Positions 37,080 to 44,364 of a stretch of 64,000 nt of DNA are shown piece by piece; position 1 is the first letter of the stretch, and each line of letters begins with the position of its first letter. The stretch is from assembly GCA_052034625.1 (NCBI GenBank), contig JBPOII010000022.1, positions 62,001 to 126,000 of the forward strand, written 5' to 3'. Below the pieces are notes generated by a model. That model ran no database searches. It was not told the DNA's origin and saw only the letters and a program-made list of their open reading frames with translations. Origin of the DNA: JAVBLP01 sp052034625. GTDB lineage: Bacteria > Elusimicrobiota > Endomicrobiia > Endomicrobiales > Endomicrobiaceae. The translations under genes were made by a program, and so were the position numbers.

Positions 37080-38361
37080 CAGGGTTTATTATGACCGTTA
37101 AAGTTTTTTTATTAAAAATCCTATTTGCTGTTTCATAAATATCTTCAGGCGTAACTTTTTCAATTTCTTCCAAATAAATATCATCATACTTATAGCCCTG
37201 TCCCAAAACTTCTCTCCAGCCATAATAATATGATTGTTTACTTACTGTCAGCCTGTCCATTATATAAATGCCCTTAAAATAACTTATTGTATCTTTAAGT
37301 TCCTGAGGATCAACTTTATTTGCACAAAAATCTTTCATTATCTCGTCAATGCGGTTAAGAGTAAGATCAATATTTTTCTTATCAAGACCGATATATATAG
37401 CAAAATAACTTTCATTTCTTCTTGAAGGATAGATCGCTCCGACTTCATAGGCAAGCCCGAGCTTTTCTCTAAGCTCTACAAAAAGACGGCTTGTCATTCT
37501 GCCGCCAAGAAGAATATTGATAACTTTCAAATTAACAAAATCCTTATCACTGAGCTCAGGCGCCGCATAACTTGTCAATATATATGCTTGATTGAATTTT
37601 CCTTTAATATCGTATTTTTTGCCGTCTAAATCTTTTAGTATAAAAACAGGCTTTTCAAATTTTTTACCGGACTCAATATCTCCAAAATATTTTTCAAGCG
37701 AATTCTTTACATCTTTTTTATCAATATTTCCTGCAACAGATATTATTATATTTGAAGCATTGAATGAGTAAGCATGCCAATTCCTTAAATCTTCAGCTGA
37801 CAATTTAGATACGGTTTCTTCTTTACCAAGTACAGGAAGTGAATAAGCATTACCATTATAAAAATAAGAAATAAAATTATCGTTTGCTGTCCTTCCAATG
37901 CTGTCTTTTCTTGAATTAAGTCCTGCTATAATATTTTGCTTTTCAAAAAGTATTTCATCTTCATTAAAAGACGGATTTTTTACAGCATCGGAAAGTATTT
38001 CCAAGGCACTGTCAAAATATTCAGACAAAAAATTTGTACTTATCCCGGCAATATCATATTCGGCATCACCAATTAAACTTGCACCTATATTTTCAATATC
38101 TCTTGCCAATTGTTCGCTGTTTCTGTTCTTTGTAGATTTTGTCATCATTTTAGCAGTAAGATAAGAAATACCCGCATTATCCTGATTTTCACAAATAACC
38201 GATACGGGAGTTAAAATACGTACAGAAACAACTTCCACACCGCTCGTTTTATTAAAAATTACTTTTATATTGTTTTTGAGATCAAATGATTCCATATCGC
38301 CTCCAAAAGCGTGTTGAGCTGAGAGAAATAATACGGCAATAAGCCAAATAAATTTTTTCAT
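37069..38361 (-). CDS. M16-family peptidase-like protein, catalytically inactive partner
   Basis: 430 residues. The signal peptide ends about residue 20 (AFGG). Two M16 halves are visible. The zinc motif HxxEH expected near residue 66 reads SYLTAK, so zinc and proton-transfer residues are missing. The C-terminal half keeps the FVELREKLGLAYEVGA substrate-binding segment. This is the pattern of the non-catalytic subunit in M16B heterodimers; the active partner is encoded 1 base upstream. Periplasmic by signal peptide. Confidence 0.9.
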   Translation of the reverse strand: MKKFIWLIAVLFLSAQHAFGGDMESFDLKNNIKVIFNKTSGVEVVSVRILTPVSVICENQDNAGISYLTAKMMTKSTKNRNSEQLARDIENIGASLIGDAEYDIAGISTNFLSEYFDSALEILSDAVKNPSFNEDEILFEKQNIIAGLNSRKDSIGRTANDNFISYFYNGNAYSLPVLGKEETVSKLSAEDLRNWHAYSFNASNIIISVAGNIDKKDVKNSLEKYFGDIESGKKFEKPVFILKDLDGKKYDIKGKFNQAYILTSYAAPELSDKDFVNLKVINILLGGRMTSRLFVELREKLGLAYEVGAIYPSRRNESYFAIYIGLDKKNIDLTLNRIDEIMKDFCANKVDPQELKDTISYFKGIYIMDRLTVSKQSYYYGWREVLGQGYKYDDIYLEEIEKVTPEDIYETANRIFNKKTLTVIINPDEK

Positions 38362-38362
38362 T

Positions 38363-39673
38363 TTATTTTTCAGCCTTCGGCAAATAAGCAGCCGTAATTA
38401 TTTTGTCATGAGAATAATATTTTGCAAAATAATTCTGTACATCTTCGGCAGATAAAGCTTCTATTTTAGGAACATATTCATCCATTGCATCAGGTCTGCC
38501 CAAAACCGTCCAAAAGCCGTAATGGTAAGCAATATCAAAAGGTGTCTCCATTGAAAAATTCCAGCCTGTCTTTATTCCAAGCTTTGCACGTTTAAGTTCT
38601 TCTTCAGTAATTCCGTTATTAATAATATCGTCTATCTGTTTTGCTATCTCAATTTTAATTTCTTCAAGATTTTTTGGGTCAAAAACCGCTCTGACAAAGG
38701 ATAGTCCTGAACCTTTTGAAGTCATAAATGATGAATCTATTGAGTAAACTAGCTGTTTCTGTTCTTTTAATACTCTGTAAAGCCTTGATGATTTGCCGCC
38801 TCCCAAAACAATTGATGCAAGATCTGCGGTAAAAACATCGTCGGAATTGATATCGGGACCGACAAATCCCGAAAGCATATAACCCAATTCAACATTCCCT
38901 TTTTTAATTATATCTTCCTTAGGTTTTGCCGTTTCCATAAGATTAGGATCTTCCGGAGCTGTCTTTTTTTCAAATTTACCGAAAGTTTCTGCGACAAGAT
39001 TTTCTATTTTCTTTTCATCAAAATTACCTATTACAAGTACTTTCATTTTTTCGGGTACATAATGGGCACCATAATAATCATATATCTCGTCGCGGGTAAC
39101 ATTTGCTATCACATCGCTGCTTCCTATAATACTGTTTTTCATTGCACTTTCTTGATAAACAGCCTCAAAGAAATTATCAAACAGCACTGAATAAGGATTA
39201 TCGGAATGTCTTTGTATTTCTTCGATTACGACTTTTCTTTCACGGTCTATCTCGTCTTGAGGGAAAAGCGGTTTATTCAAAGTATCGGCAAGCATTTTTA
39301 CCGTTTCTTCTACGCCGTCTTTTTGTATATTGATATAATACATAGTGTACTCTTTTGAAGTCGCCGCATTAATATAACCGCCCATATTTTCAACATTCCT
39401 GCTCATAAGATCTCCGGGGTAATTTTCACTTCCTTTAAACATAAGATGTTCCAGAAAATGAGAAAGACCTGACTGAGAAGGTTTTTCATCAACAGCGCCT
39501 GCTCGTATATAAACACATACAGAGGCGGCAAGACTGTTTTTATCGCTCTTTAATACGGCTTCAAGTCCATTGTCAAATTTCACTTTTTTTGCTCCTCCCG
39601 TAGTAGCACATCCGCCTGTAAATATAATACAGGAGAACGCAATACATAATATTGTTGTTTTTATTATTTTCAT
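38363..39673 (-). CDS. M16-family zinc peptidase lipoprotein, active subunit
   Basis: 436 residues. Lipobox FTGGC with lipid on Cys22. Inverted zinc motif HFLEH at 72-76, with the third ligand in ERKVVIEEIQRHSDNP. The C-terminal half has LYRVLKEQKQLVYSIDS. Predicted to degrade peptides in the periplasm together with the inactive M16 protein downstream, feeding the ABC importer in the same operon. Overlaps nnrE by 4 bases. Confidence 0.93.
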   Translation of the reverse strand: MKIIKTTILCIAFSCIIFTGGCATTGGAKKVKFDNGLEAVLKSDKNSLAASVCVYIRAGAVDEKPSQSGLSHFLEHLMFKGSENYPGDLMSRNVENMGGYINAATSKEYTMYYINIQKDGVEETVKMLADTLNKPLFPQDEIDRERKVVIEEIQRHSDNPYSVLFDNFFEAVYQESAMKNSIIGSSDVIANVTRDEIYDYYGAHYVPEKMKVLVIGNFDEKKIENLVAETFGKFEKKTAPEDPNLMETAKPKEDIIKKGNVELGYMLSGFVGPDINSDDVFTADLASIVLGGGKSSRLYRVLKEQKQLVYSIDSSFMTSKGSGLSFVRAVFDPKNLEEIKIEIAKQIDDIINNGITEEELKRAKLGIKTGWNFSMETPFDIAYHYGFWTVLGRPDAMDEYVPKIEALSAEDVQNYFAKYYSHDKIITAAYLPKAEK

Positions 39674-40329
39674 TTTAATATATCTCTTTCGGCAGCTTTC
39701 GGTATACCGATATCGGCAACTTCAATAATGCCTGTATATTTTCTTGTTTTTTTATTTTTAAAGACTTTTTTCATTAAAGCAAGCGTTATAGTTTTATCGG
39801 CTTTAACTATTTCAGAATTATCTGTAAGAATATCGCTGTGCATACCCGAAGGAATATCTATTGAAATAATATAAGCTTTTGAGGAATTTATGATCTTTAT
39901 CGCTTCTTTAGCATTTCCCGATGCCGGACCGTTCAAACCTGTTCCTAAAACTGCATCAATTATAATATCCGCTTTTAAAATATCTTTCAGATCTTTACTT
40001 AACGGAACTTTAACTTTTTTTAGAATTTCAAAATTTGCCAGGCAATCACCTTTAAGCGATGATACAGGTTTTGTCATTATCACTTTAACGGTATAACCGG
40101 CATTATAAAGATATCTTGCCGCTACAAACCCGTCTCCGGCATTATTGCCTGAGCCGCATACGACTGCTATTTTCTTGCCTGAAAATTTTTTAAAACTCTT
40201 TTCCAGGGCATAAACTATAGCACGTCCGGCATTTTCCATAAGTATTAAAGAGTTTATTTTATATTTTTTAGAAGTTATGCGGTCTATTCTGCGCATTTCT
40301 TCTGCTGATACAAAAACATTATCTTTCAT
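39670..40329 (-). CDS. nnrE: NAD(P)H-hydrate epimerase (YjeF N-terminal domain only)
   Basis: Repairs hydrated NAD(P)H. ATG at 40329 chosen (AAAGAGA upstream); an in-frame TTG at 40353 would add eight residues. About 219 residues: VCGSGNNAGDGFVAARYL nucleotide motif, DAVLGTGLNG, SIDIPSGMHSD. The NnrD dehydratase domain that follows in many bacteria (fused YjeF) is absent, so NnrD, if present, is encoded elsewhere. Start overlaps the small membrane-protein gene by 11 bases. Confidence 0.93.
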   Translation of the reverse strand: MKDNVFVSAEEMRRIDRITSKKYKINSLILMENAGRAIVYALEKSFKKFSGKKIAVVCGSGNNAGDGFVAARYLYNAGYTVKVIMTKPVSSLKGDCLANFEILKKVKVPLSKDLKDILKADIIIDAVLGTGLNGPASGNAKEAIKIINSSKAYIISIDIPSGMHSDILTDNSEIVKADKTITLALMKKVFKNKKTRKYTGIIEVADIGIPKAAERDILK

Positions 40330-40660
40330 TTGTTTTATTCTCTTTAAATTCAAGAAAAGCAGACCTGAGAATATCTAAAATTGCATATGCCCACGCACCT
40401 GCAATAGGAATATCAATAATCAGCATTAGTTTTGCATTACTTGTAAGCATATCCTTTAGATATTTGCTCATAGCTTCATATTCCATTGGGACCGAGGCAG
40501 TATCTATTGAAGACATGATCACTATCGCACTGACAATGACAAAAAACAAAACTATGCCTATAAGTATTCCGGCTTTTTTGAATTGTTTTAAAAAAAGATG
40601 TCCGATACCGGGGCCTAAAAATAAAGTTGCAGTTAAAGCCAAAAAATATTTAAAAAACAT
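40319..40660 (-). CDS. Small multi-pass membrane protein of unknown function
   Basis: 113 residues with three hydrophobic segments (about 5-22, 30-50, 78-97). The start FLALTATLFLGPGIGHLFLKQFKKAGIL resembles the TM2-type/DUF5683 tail motif (G-x-GHLYLG followed by a basic turn). No catalytic residues. Lies between the MEMO-like gene and nnrE and overlaps the latter. Function not assigned. Confidence 0.72.
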   Translation of the reverse strand: MFFKYFLALTATLFLGPGIGHLFLKQFKKAGILIGIVLFFVIVSAIVIMSSIDTASVPMEYEAMSKYLKDMLTSNAKLMLIIDIPIAGAWAYAILDILRSAFLEFKENKTNER

Positions 40661-40682
40661 TATATCTTCACCTTCTCTATTG

Positions 40683-41471
40683 TCAATAAACTATTATCCC
40701 AGCATAACCTACTACTTCGCTGAAATCCCCGGATATTTCTCCGGAATTTGAATATCTCAATAATTTTGCATCTGAAGCTCCTGCAAGTTTTGCATTCACC
40801 AAAGCCGCAGTCGCAGGAGAAACCCCGCACATACTTATATTTTTTTCTTCAACTGTATTAAAAAGATTTACTGGATCTATTTTTAATATCTGCTCTATAG
40901 CCATATCATCACATATTTTAGCTATTGAAACATTTGAATAGTGGCTCATATCCGTTGAAGCTACTAAATTCACTTTTTTATTTACTTCTTTCAGGCTTTC
41001 AAATATGGCTTTGCCGAGATCTTCGCATTTCTTATAATCTTGTGTCATCATACATATCGGAACGATTTTAGCAGACGGGTTTATAGCTTTTATAAAAGGC
41101 AGATGTACTTCTATAGAATGCTCCATAATATGTGCCGTAATGTCAGCTTCGGCATACTCTGATTTGCTTATTATAATATCTGCAAGTTCTGAGTCCACCT
41201 CAAGATTTCCAAGAGGCGTTTCCCAGGCATCGGAAGGATATACGGCAATTTCAGAGCCAAGTCCTGTATGGTTCGGACAAAGTATTATATAAGTATCGCT
41301 GACATTGGCAGCAGCATAAACTATACCGGCAGTCTTTCCCGAATAAAGCCAACCTGCATGCGGGGCGATCATAGCAAGAACATTTTTTTTGTGTTTTACT
41401 TCAGGTAAAAACTTTCTTATCTCTGCTTCATTATCAGGATACCAATTATTAAAACGCATTTCTCTGAACAT
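40683..41471 (-). CDS. MEMO1-family protein (AmmeMemoRadiSam protein B-like)
   Basis: 262 residues. Start set at ATG 41471, 6 bases after AGGAGT; the 41495 alternative lies inside the radical SAM gene. MEMO hallmarks: MIAPHAGWLYSGKTAGIVYA, CPNHTGLG, EHSIEVHLPF and STDMSHY, the metal/dioxygenase-like ligands (His residues) of the family. Found in bacteria with a radical SAM protein and AMMECR1. Here the radical SAM gene is adjacent, but no AMMECR1 gene is present. Biochemical role unknown. Confidence 0.92.
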   Translation of the reverse strand: MFREMRFNNWYPDNEAEIRKFLPEVKHKKNVLAMIAPHAGWLYSGKTAGIVYAAANVSDTYIILCPNHTGLGSEIAVYPSDAWETPLGNLEVDSELADIIISKSEYAEADITAHIMEHSIEVHLPFIKAINPSAKIVPICMMTQDYKKCEDLGKAIFESLKEVNKKVNLVASTDMSHYSNVSIAKICDDMAIEQILKIDPVNLFNTVEEKNISMCGVSPATAALVNAKLAGASDAKLLRYSNSGEISGDFSEVVGYAGIIVY

Positions 41472-41472
41472 T

Positions 41473-42351
41473 TTATAACTCCTGTTGCCAGCCATTAAGC
41501 AGGTTTAGTTTTTCCAGCCACTCCAATGCTTCATCGTATTCATCCTGTGTTAAATTACGGCATAATTCAGGATACTTGCTTGAACGGTGTGCCGGGTGAT
41601 ACTGGGACATAAGGCTTATATATGTTTCCGCAGATAAATTCTCCGCGATAAAATCAAGTGACTTTTTAGTGTTCTCAATATTTCCGGGCAAAACCATATG
41701 CCTTATCAGCAAACCTTTTTCAGCTATTCCTTCATCATTAATTGTCAGATCGCCGACTTGTCTTTTCATCTCTTTTAAAGCAAGGCGGTTATTTTCAACA
41801 TAATCTTTGACGCCTGAATATTTAAATGCTGCTGTATTATCCGAATATTTAATATCCGGCAAATATATATCTACGATCCCTTCAAGCAGTCTAAGCACTT
41901 CAATATTTTCATAGCCGCCGCAATTCCACAGTATCGGTATCTTTAAACCTTTATTTCTTGCTATAAATACGGCTTTTGCAGCCTGAGCACTATAATGTGT
42001 CGGAGTTACAAAATTAATATTGTGAACTCCTTTTGCCTCAAGTCCTAGCATAATATCTGCAAGTTTCTCGACAGTTACTTCACGTCCATTGCCCAAGTGG
42101 CTGATAGGATAATTCTGGCAGAACACACACTTTAAAGCACAATGAGAAAAAAATATAGTTCCGGAACCTTTTTTGCCGGTTATAGGAGGTTCCTCTCCCA
42201 TATGCACATTGCTGCTTGCAATTAATATTCTGTTGTCTGCACCGCAAATTCCTTTTTGTCCGGCATTTCGGTTCACGCCGCATTTTCTCGGACATAGTTC
42301 GCATTTATCCATCATTGCATACAGTTTATCTATATTTTCTTCAATTTTCAT
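41473..42351 (-). CDS. PflX-like radical SAM protein
   Basis: 292 residues. N-terminal cysteines 17, 20, 24 and 36 (CELCPRKCG, GICG) precede the radical SAM cluster motif CALKCVFC (Cys71, 75, 78). The flanking GEEPPITGKKGSGTIFFS is diagnostic of the PflX/COG1313 group related to pyruvate-formate-lyase activases. Acts with the MEMO-like protein by genomic pairing (AmmeMemoRadiSam-type system); target unknown. It overlaps dtd by 4 bases. Confidence 0.92.
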   Translation of the reverse strand: MKIEENIDKLYAMMDKCELCPRKCGVNRNAGQKGICGADNRILIASSNVHMGEEPPITGKKGSGTIFFSHCALKCVFCQNYPISHLGNGREVTVEKLADIMLGLEAKGVHNINFVTPTHYSAQAAKAVFIARNKGLKIPILWNCGGYENIEVLRLLEGIVDIYLPDIKYSDNTAAFKYSGVKDYVENNRLALKEMKRQVGDLTINDEGIAEKGLLIRHMVLPGNIENTKKSLDFIAENLSAETYISLMSQYHPAHRSSKYPELCRNLTQDEYDEALEWLEKLNLLNGWQQEL

Positions 42352-42794
42352 AGATCATTAGAGTCCATTATTATGGTTACAGGTCCGTTATTATGTATTT
42401 CAACCAACATATCGGCACCAAATTCCCCGCATTCGATTTTCAGTCCTGATCGTTTTGCGACATTTATAAACTCATCATAAAGTTTTTTCCCTTGATCAAA
42501 CCCTGCCGCTTCAAGAAAATCGGGACGATTTCCTTTTTTACAATTCCCGTAAAGCGTAAACTGCGATATTATTAAAAATTCTCCGTTTATGTCTTCAACA
42601 GATCTGTCAAACTTTCCGTCTTCATTTGAAAAAATCCTAAGCTTTTTTATTTTTTCAAAAACTTTTTCACATACGGAAATATCATCGTTTTTAGAAAAAC
42701 CCGCCAAAATGACAAGGCCTTCCGATATCTCTCTTTTTTGAGAAGAGTTTATTATTACCGATGCTTTTGTTACTCTTTGAATTACTGTTTTCAT
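42348..42794 (-). CDS. dtd: D-aminoacyl-tRNA deacylase
   Basis: Removes D-amino acids from mischarged tRNA. 148 residues, the normal length. MKTVIQRVTKASV at the N-terminus, FLIISQFTLYGNCKKGNRPDF (SQFTL motif) and the C-terminal NNGPVTIIMDS (NxGPVT cross-subunit Gly-Pro motif) are all present. First gene of the long run down to cca. Confidence 0.96.
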   Translation of the reverse strand: MKTVIQRVTKASVIINSSQKREISEGLVILAGFSKNDDISVCEKVFEKIKKLRIFSNEDGKFDRSVEDINGEFLIISQFTLYGNCKKGNRPDFLEAAGFDQGKKLYDEFINVAKRSGLKIECGEFGADMLVEIHNNGPVTIIMDSNDL

Positions 42795-42853
42795 AATTTT
42801 CTTACATCTTTACCGGCACTAAGCTAATATACTCATTCAAACAAGATATTAAA

Positions 42854-42897
42854 CGCGTCCATCCGGACTTGAACCGGAATCGCCGGCTCCGGAAACT
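42854..42897 (-). pseudogene. 3' half of a broken tRNA-Arg
   Basis: Minus-strand fragment holding an anticodon loop TTCCGGA, the T-arm TTCCGGTTCAAGTCCGGA and a 3' acceptor strand ending GGACGCG. The T-arm is near-identical to that of the intact tRNA-Arg at 43006. The acceptor strand no longer pairs well with the matching 5' half at 43244-43268. Confidence 0.75.
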
Positions 42898-43242
42898 GGG
42901 TTTTGATAGTGCATATAAAACTTTTATGCTGCAATTTATTTTTTAGAGAATTTTTTATATTTTGCGAAAGGCAATATAAAACTATTGCCCGAGCAAAATG
43001 TAAATCACGCCTATCCGGATTTGAACCGGAATTTTCAGCTCCGGAGGCTGACGCTCTATCCATTGAGCTATAGGCGTATCGAAATTATCAAAAAAGAAAC
43101 GCAGCCCGGAGGGTTAGGATAAAAACTTCACACTGCTTCATCTCCACTCCTTGTTATATTTCCGATATAACTGCCTCACGCCTTTTCGCATTGTTTTGTT
43201 TTTATCTCTAACACAAATGCTTTATATGCGCTATCAAAGCCC
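42898..43242. mobile_element. Inverted-repeat element carrying tRNA-Arg (copy A)
   Basis: A 345-bp segment bounded by 22-bp inverted repeats (42898-42919 and 43221-43242) matching at 20 of 22 positions. It contains the intact tRNA-Arg and, at 43088-43225, a block shared with the element at 29512-29782, including a hairpin GTTATAT-TTCCG-ATATAAC (43153-43171) whose counterpart GCAATAT-TTACG-ATATTGC (29692-29710) differs by compensating changes. The ends of the two elements are also alike. It lies exactly between the two halves of a broken tRNA-Arg. No protein gene in 42795-43313. Confidence 0.5.
43006..43077 (-). tRNA. tRNA-Arg (anticodon CCG)
   Basis: 72-nt cloverleaf on the minus strand: acceptor ACGCCTA paired with TAGGCGT, D-arm GCTC...GAGC, anticodon arm TCAGC-CTCCGGA-GCTGA (anticodon CCG) and T-arm TCCGGTTCAAATCCGGA. 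The acceptor starts with A-T, which is uncommon for tRNA-Arg. No CCA is encoded. Truncated copies of the same tRNA lie on both sides. Confidence 0.92.
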
Positions 43243-43243
43243 T

Positions 43244-43268
43244 GCTCTATCCATTGAGCTATAGGCGT
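43244..43268 (-). pseudogene. 5' half of a broken tRNA-Arg
   Basis: These 25 bases (acceptor 5' strand plus D-arm) are identical to positions 1-25 of the intact tRNA-Arg at 43053-43077. The sequence then breaks off at the D-arm/anticodon-stem junction, next to the inverted repeat that ends at 43242. About ten bases of leader (AAATTATCAAA on the plus strand) are also shared with the intact gene. Confidence 0.8.
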
Positions 43269-43292
43269 ACTCTAAATTATCAAACAGTATAT

Positions 43293-43310
43293 AAAAAAGG
43301 CTGAGCCTTT
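43293..43310 (-). terminator. Rho-independent terminator after def
   Basis: Directly after the def stop codon the minus strand reads AAAGGC-TCA-GCCTTT followed by TTT, a short GC-containing hairpin with a U-tail. It ends the alaS-ACT-def transcript before the tRNA-Arg region. Confidence 0.65.
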
Positions 43311-43313
43311 ATT

Positions 43314-43811
43314 TTATCTCTCTCTTCTAAAAACATCTGTTTTAAGCGAACTAACTCTGTCTAAAAACACTTTGCCGTCAAGATGATCTATTTCATGTTG
43401 TATGACTATCGCTTCAAAACCGTCTGTTTTTAGCATTTGTTTTTTTCCGTTCAAGTCTGTGTATTCAACTTCTATCTTTTTTTTTCTTGTAACATAACCC
43501 GTAAAATCAGGAACGCTGAGACATCCCTCTCTTGAACTTATTTTACCTGAAGCATAAGTTATCACCGGATTTATCATAATAAGCAGACCATTGTTTCTAT
43601 GCGGTCTAGGGTTTAAAGAAACATCAACAACAATAACCCTTGCAAGTACTCCGACCTGAACTGCAGCAATCCCTACGCAGCGTTCCTTGGCATTAATAGT
43701 TTGACGCATATTCTCTGCAAGTCCGCGCACACGGTCACTTATATCCTCAACCGGAAGAGATATTTGTTTAAGCAAAGGGTTTGATATTGTGATTATTTCT
43801 AAAACAGACAT
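43314..43811 (-). CDS. def: Peptide deformylase
   Basis: Removes the N-formyl group from nascent proteins. 165 residues with all three motifs: GIAAVQVG (48-55; the usual first Gly-x-Gly is partly changed), EGCLS with metal Cys97, and HEIDH at 139-143 with catalytic Glu140. Follows the ACT-domain gene with no gap. Confidence 0.96.
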   Translation of the reverse strand: MSVLEIITISNPLLKQISLPVEDISDRVRGLAENMRQTINAKERCVGIAAVQVGVLARVIVVDVSLNPRPHRNNGLLIMINPVITYASGKISSREGCLSVPDFTGYVTRKKKIEVEYTDLNGKKQMLKTDGFEAIVIQHEIDHLDGKVFLDRVSSLKTDVFRRER

Positions 43812-44354
43812 TTATATATCTACCGATTCAGCCCGGTTTACCGATATAGCAATATCAAGAGATTTAGCAAGAGATGCCAACTCCTGTTCAACCTGTTTTA
43901 AAATAATGTTTTTAGGAAAATCGGCTTCAATGATCATAATATATGTTTTTTTGCCTTTGCTTTTTGAAATTGTCGTCTGAACATCTGTAATGTTTATTTT
44001 TCTTTCGGCAAGGAAAGAACTTATATTGTAAACTATACCTATTTTATCGGCACCATAAACGGAAATTATATAAGGGTTAAGGTTTATATTTTTTTTAGAA
44101 GTGTATGAAGGAAGATCAACATAAGAAAATGACATTTCCAGAGATTTTAATGATTTAGTCAGTTTTGTACAGAGTTTTTTAGGCACAATATTTTCAGGAA
44201 GTTTTAAAATGAGTATCATCGCGAACTGCCCTTGCAGTATGGTCATAGTCGAATCTTCAATATTGCATTTATATTCATAAAGGATCTCAGTTATCGCACT
44301 TACAATTCCCGGTTTATCTTTTCCTATAGCCGTTAAAGAAATATACTGTGCCAT
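43812..44354 (-). CDS. Tandem ACT-domain protein (GcvR-like)
   Basis: 180 residues, two ACT domains in series: about 3-80 (ISLTAIGKDKPGIVSAITEIL) and about 95-172 (ISVYGADKIGIVYNISSFL). No catalytic domain is attached, which sets it apart from formyltetrahydrofolate deformylase and SerB. Family members such as GcvR sense glycine and regulate other proteins. The regulated target is not evident; it lies between alaS and def. Confidence 0.85.
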   Translation of the reverse strand: MAQYISLTAIGKDKPGIVSAITEILYEYKCNIEDSTMTILQGQFAMILILKLPENIVPKKLCTKLTKSLKSLEMSFSYVDLPSYTSKKNINLNPYIISVYGADKIGIVYNISSFLAERKINITDVQTTISKSKGKKTYIMIIEADFPKNIILKQVEQELASLAKSLDIAISVNRAESVDI

Positions 44355-44364
44355 TTGAAACCGC

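Noticed and set aside
42833..43063. 76-residue minus-strand reading frame over the tRNA-Arg
   Set aside because: It is read straight through the tRNA gene and a tRNA fragment; the apparent protein is a by-product of RNA-gene sequence.
42854..43268. A split or intron-containing functional tRNA-Arg made from the two flanking halves
   Set aside because: The acceptor strands of the two halves no longer pair properly and no group I or archaeal-type intron features are visible; a broken gene is more likely.
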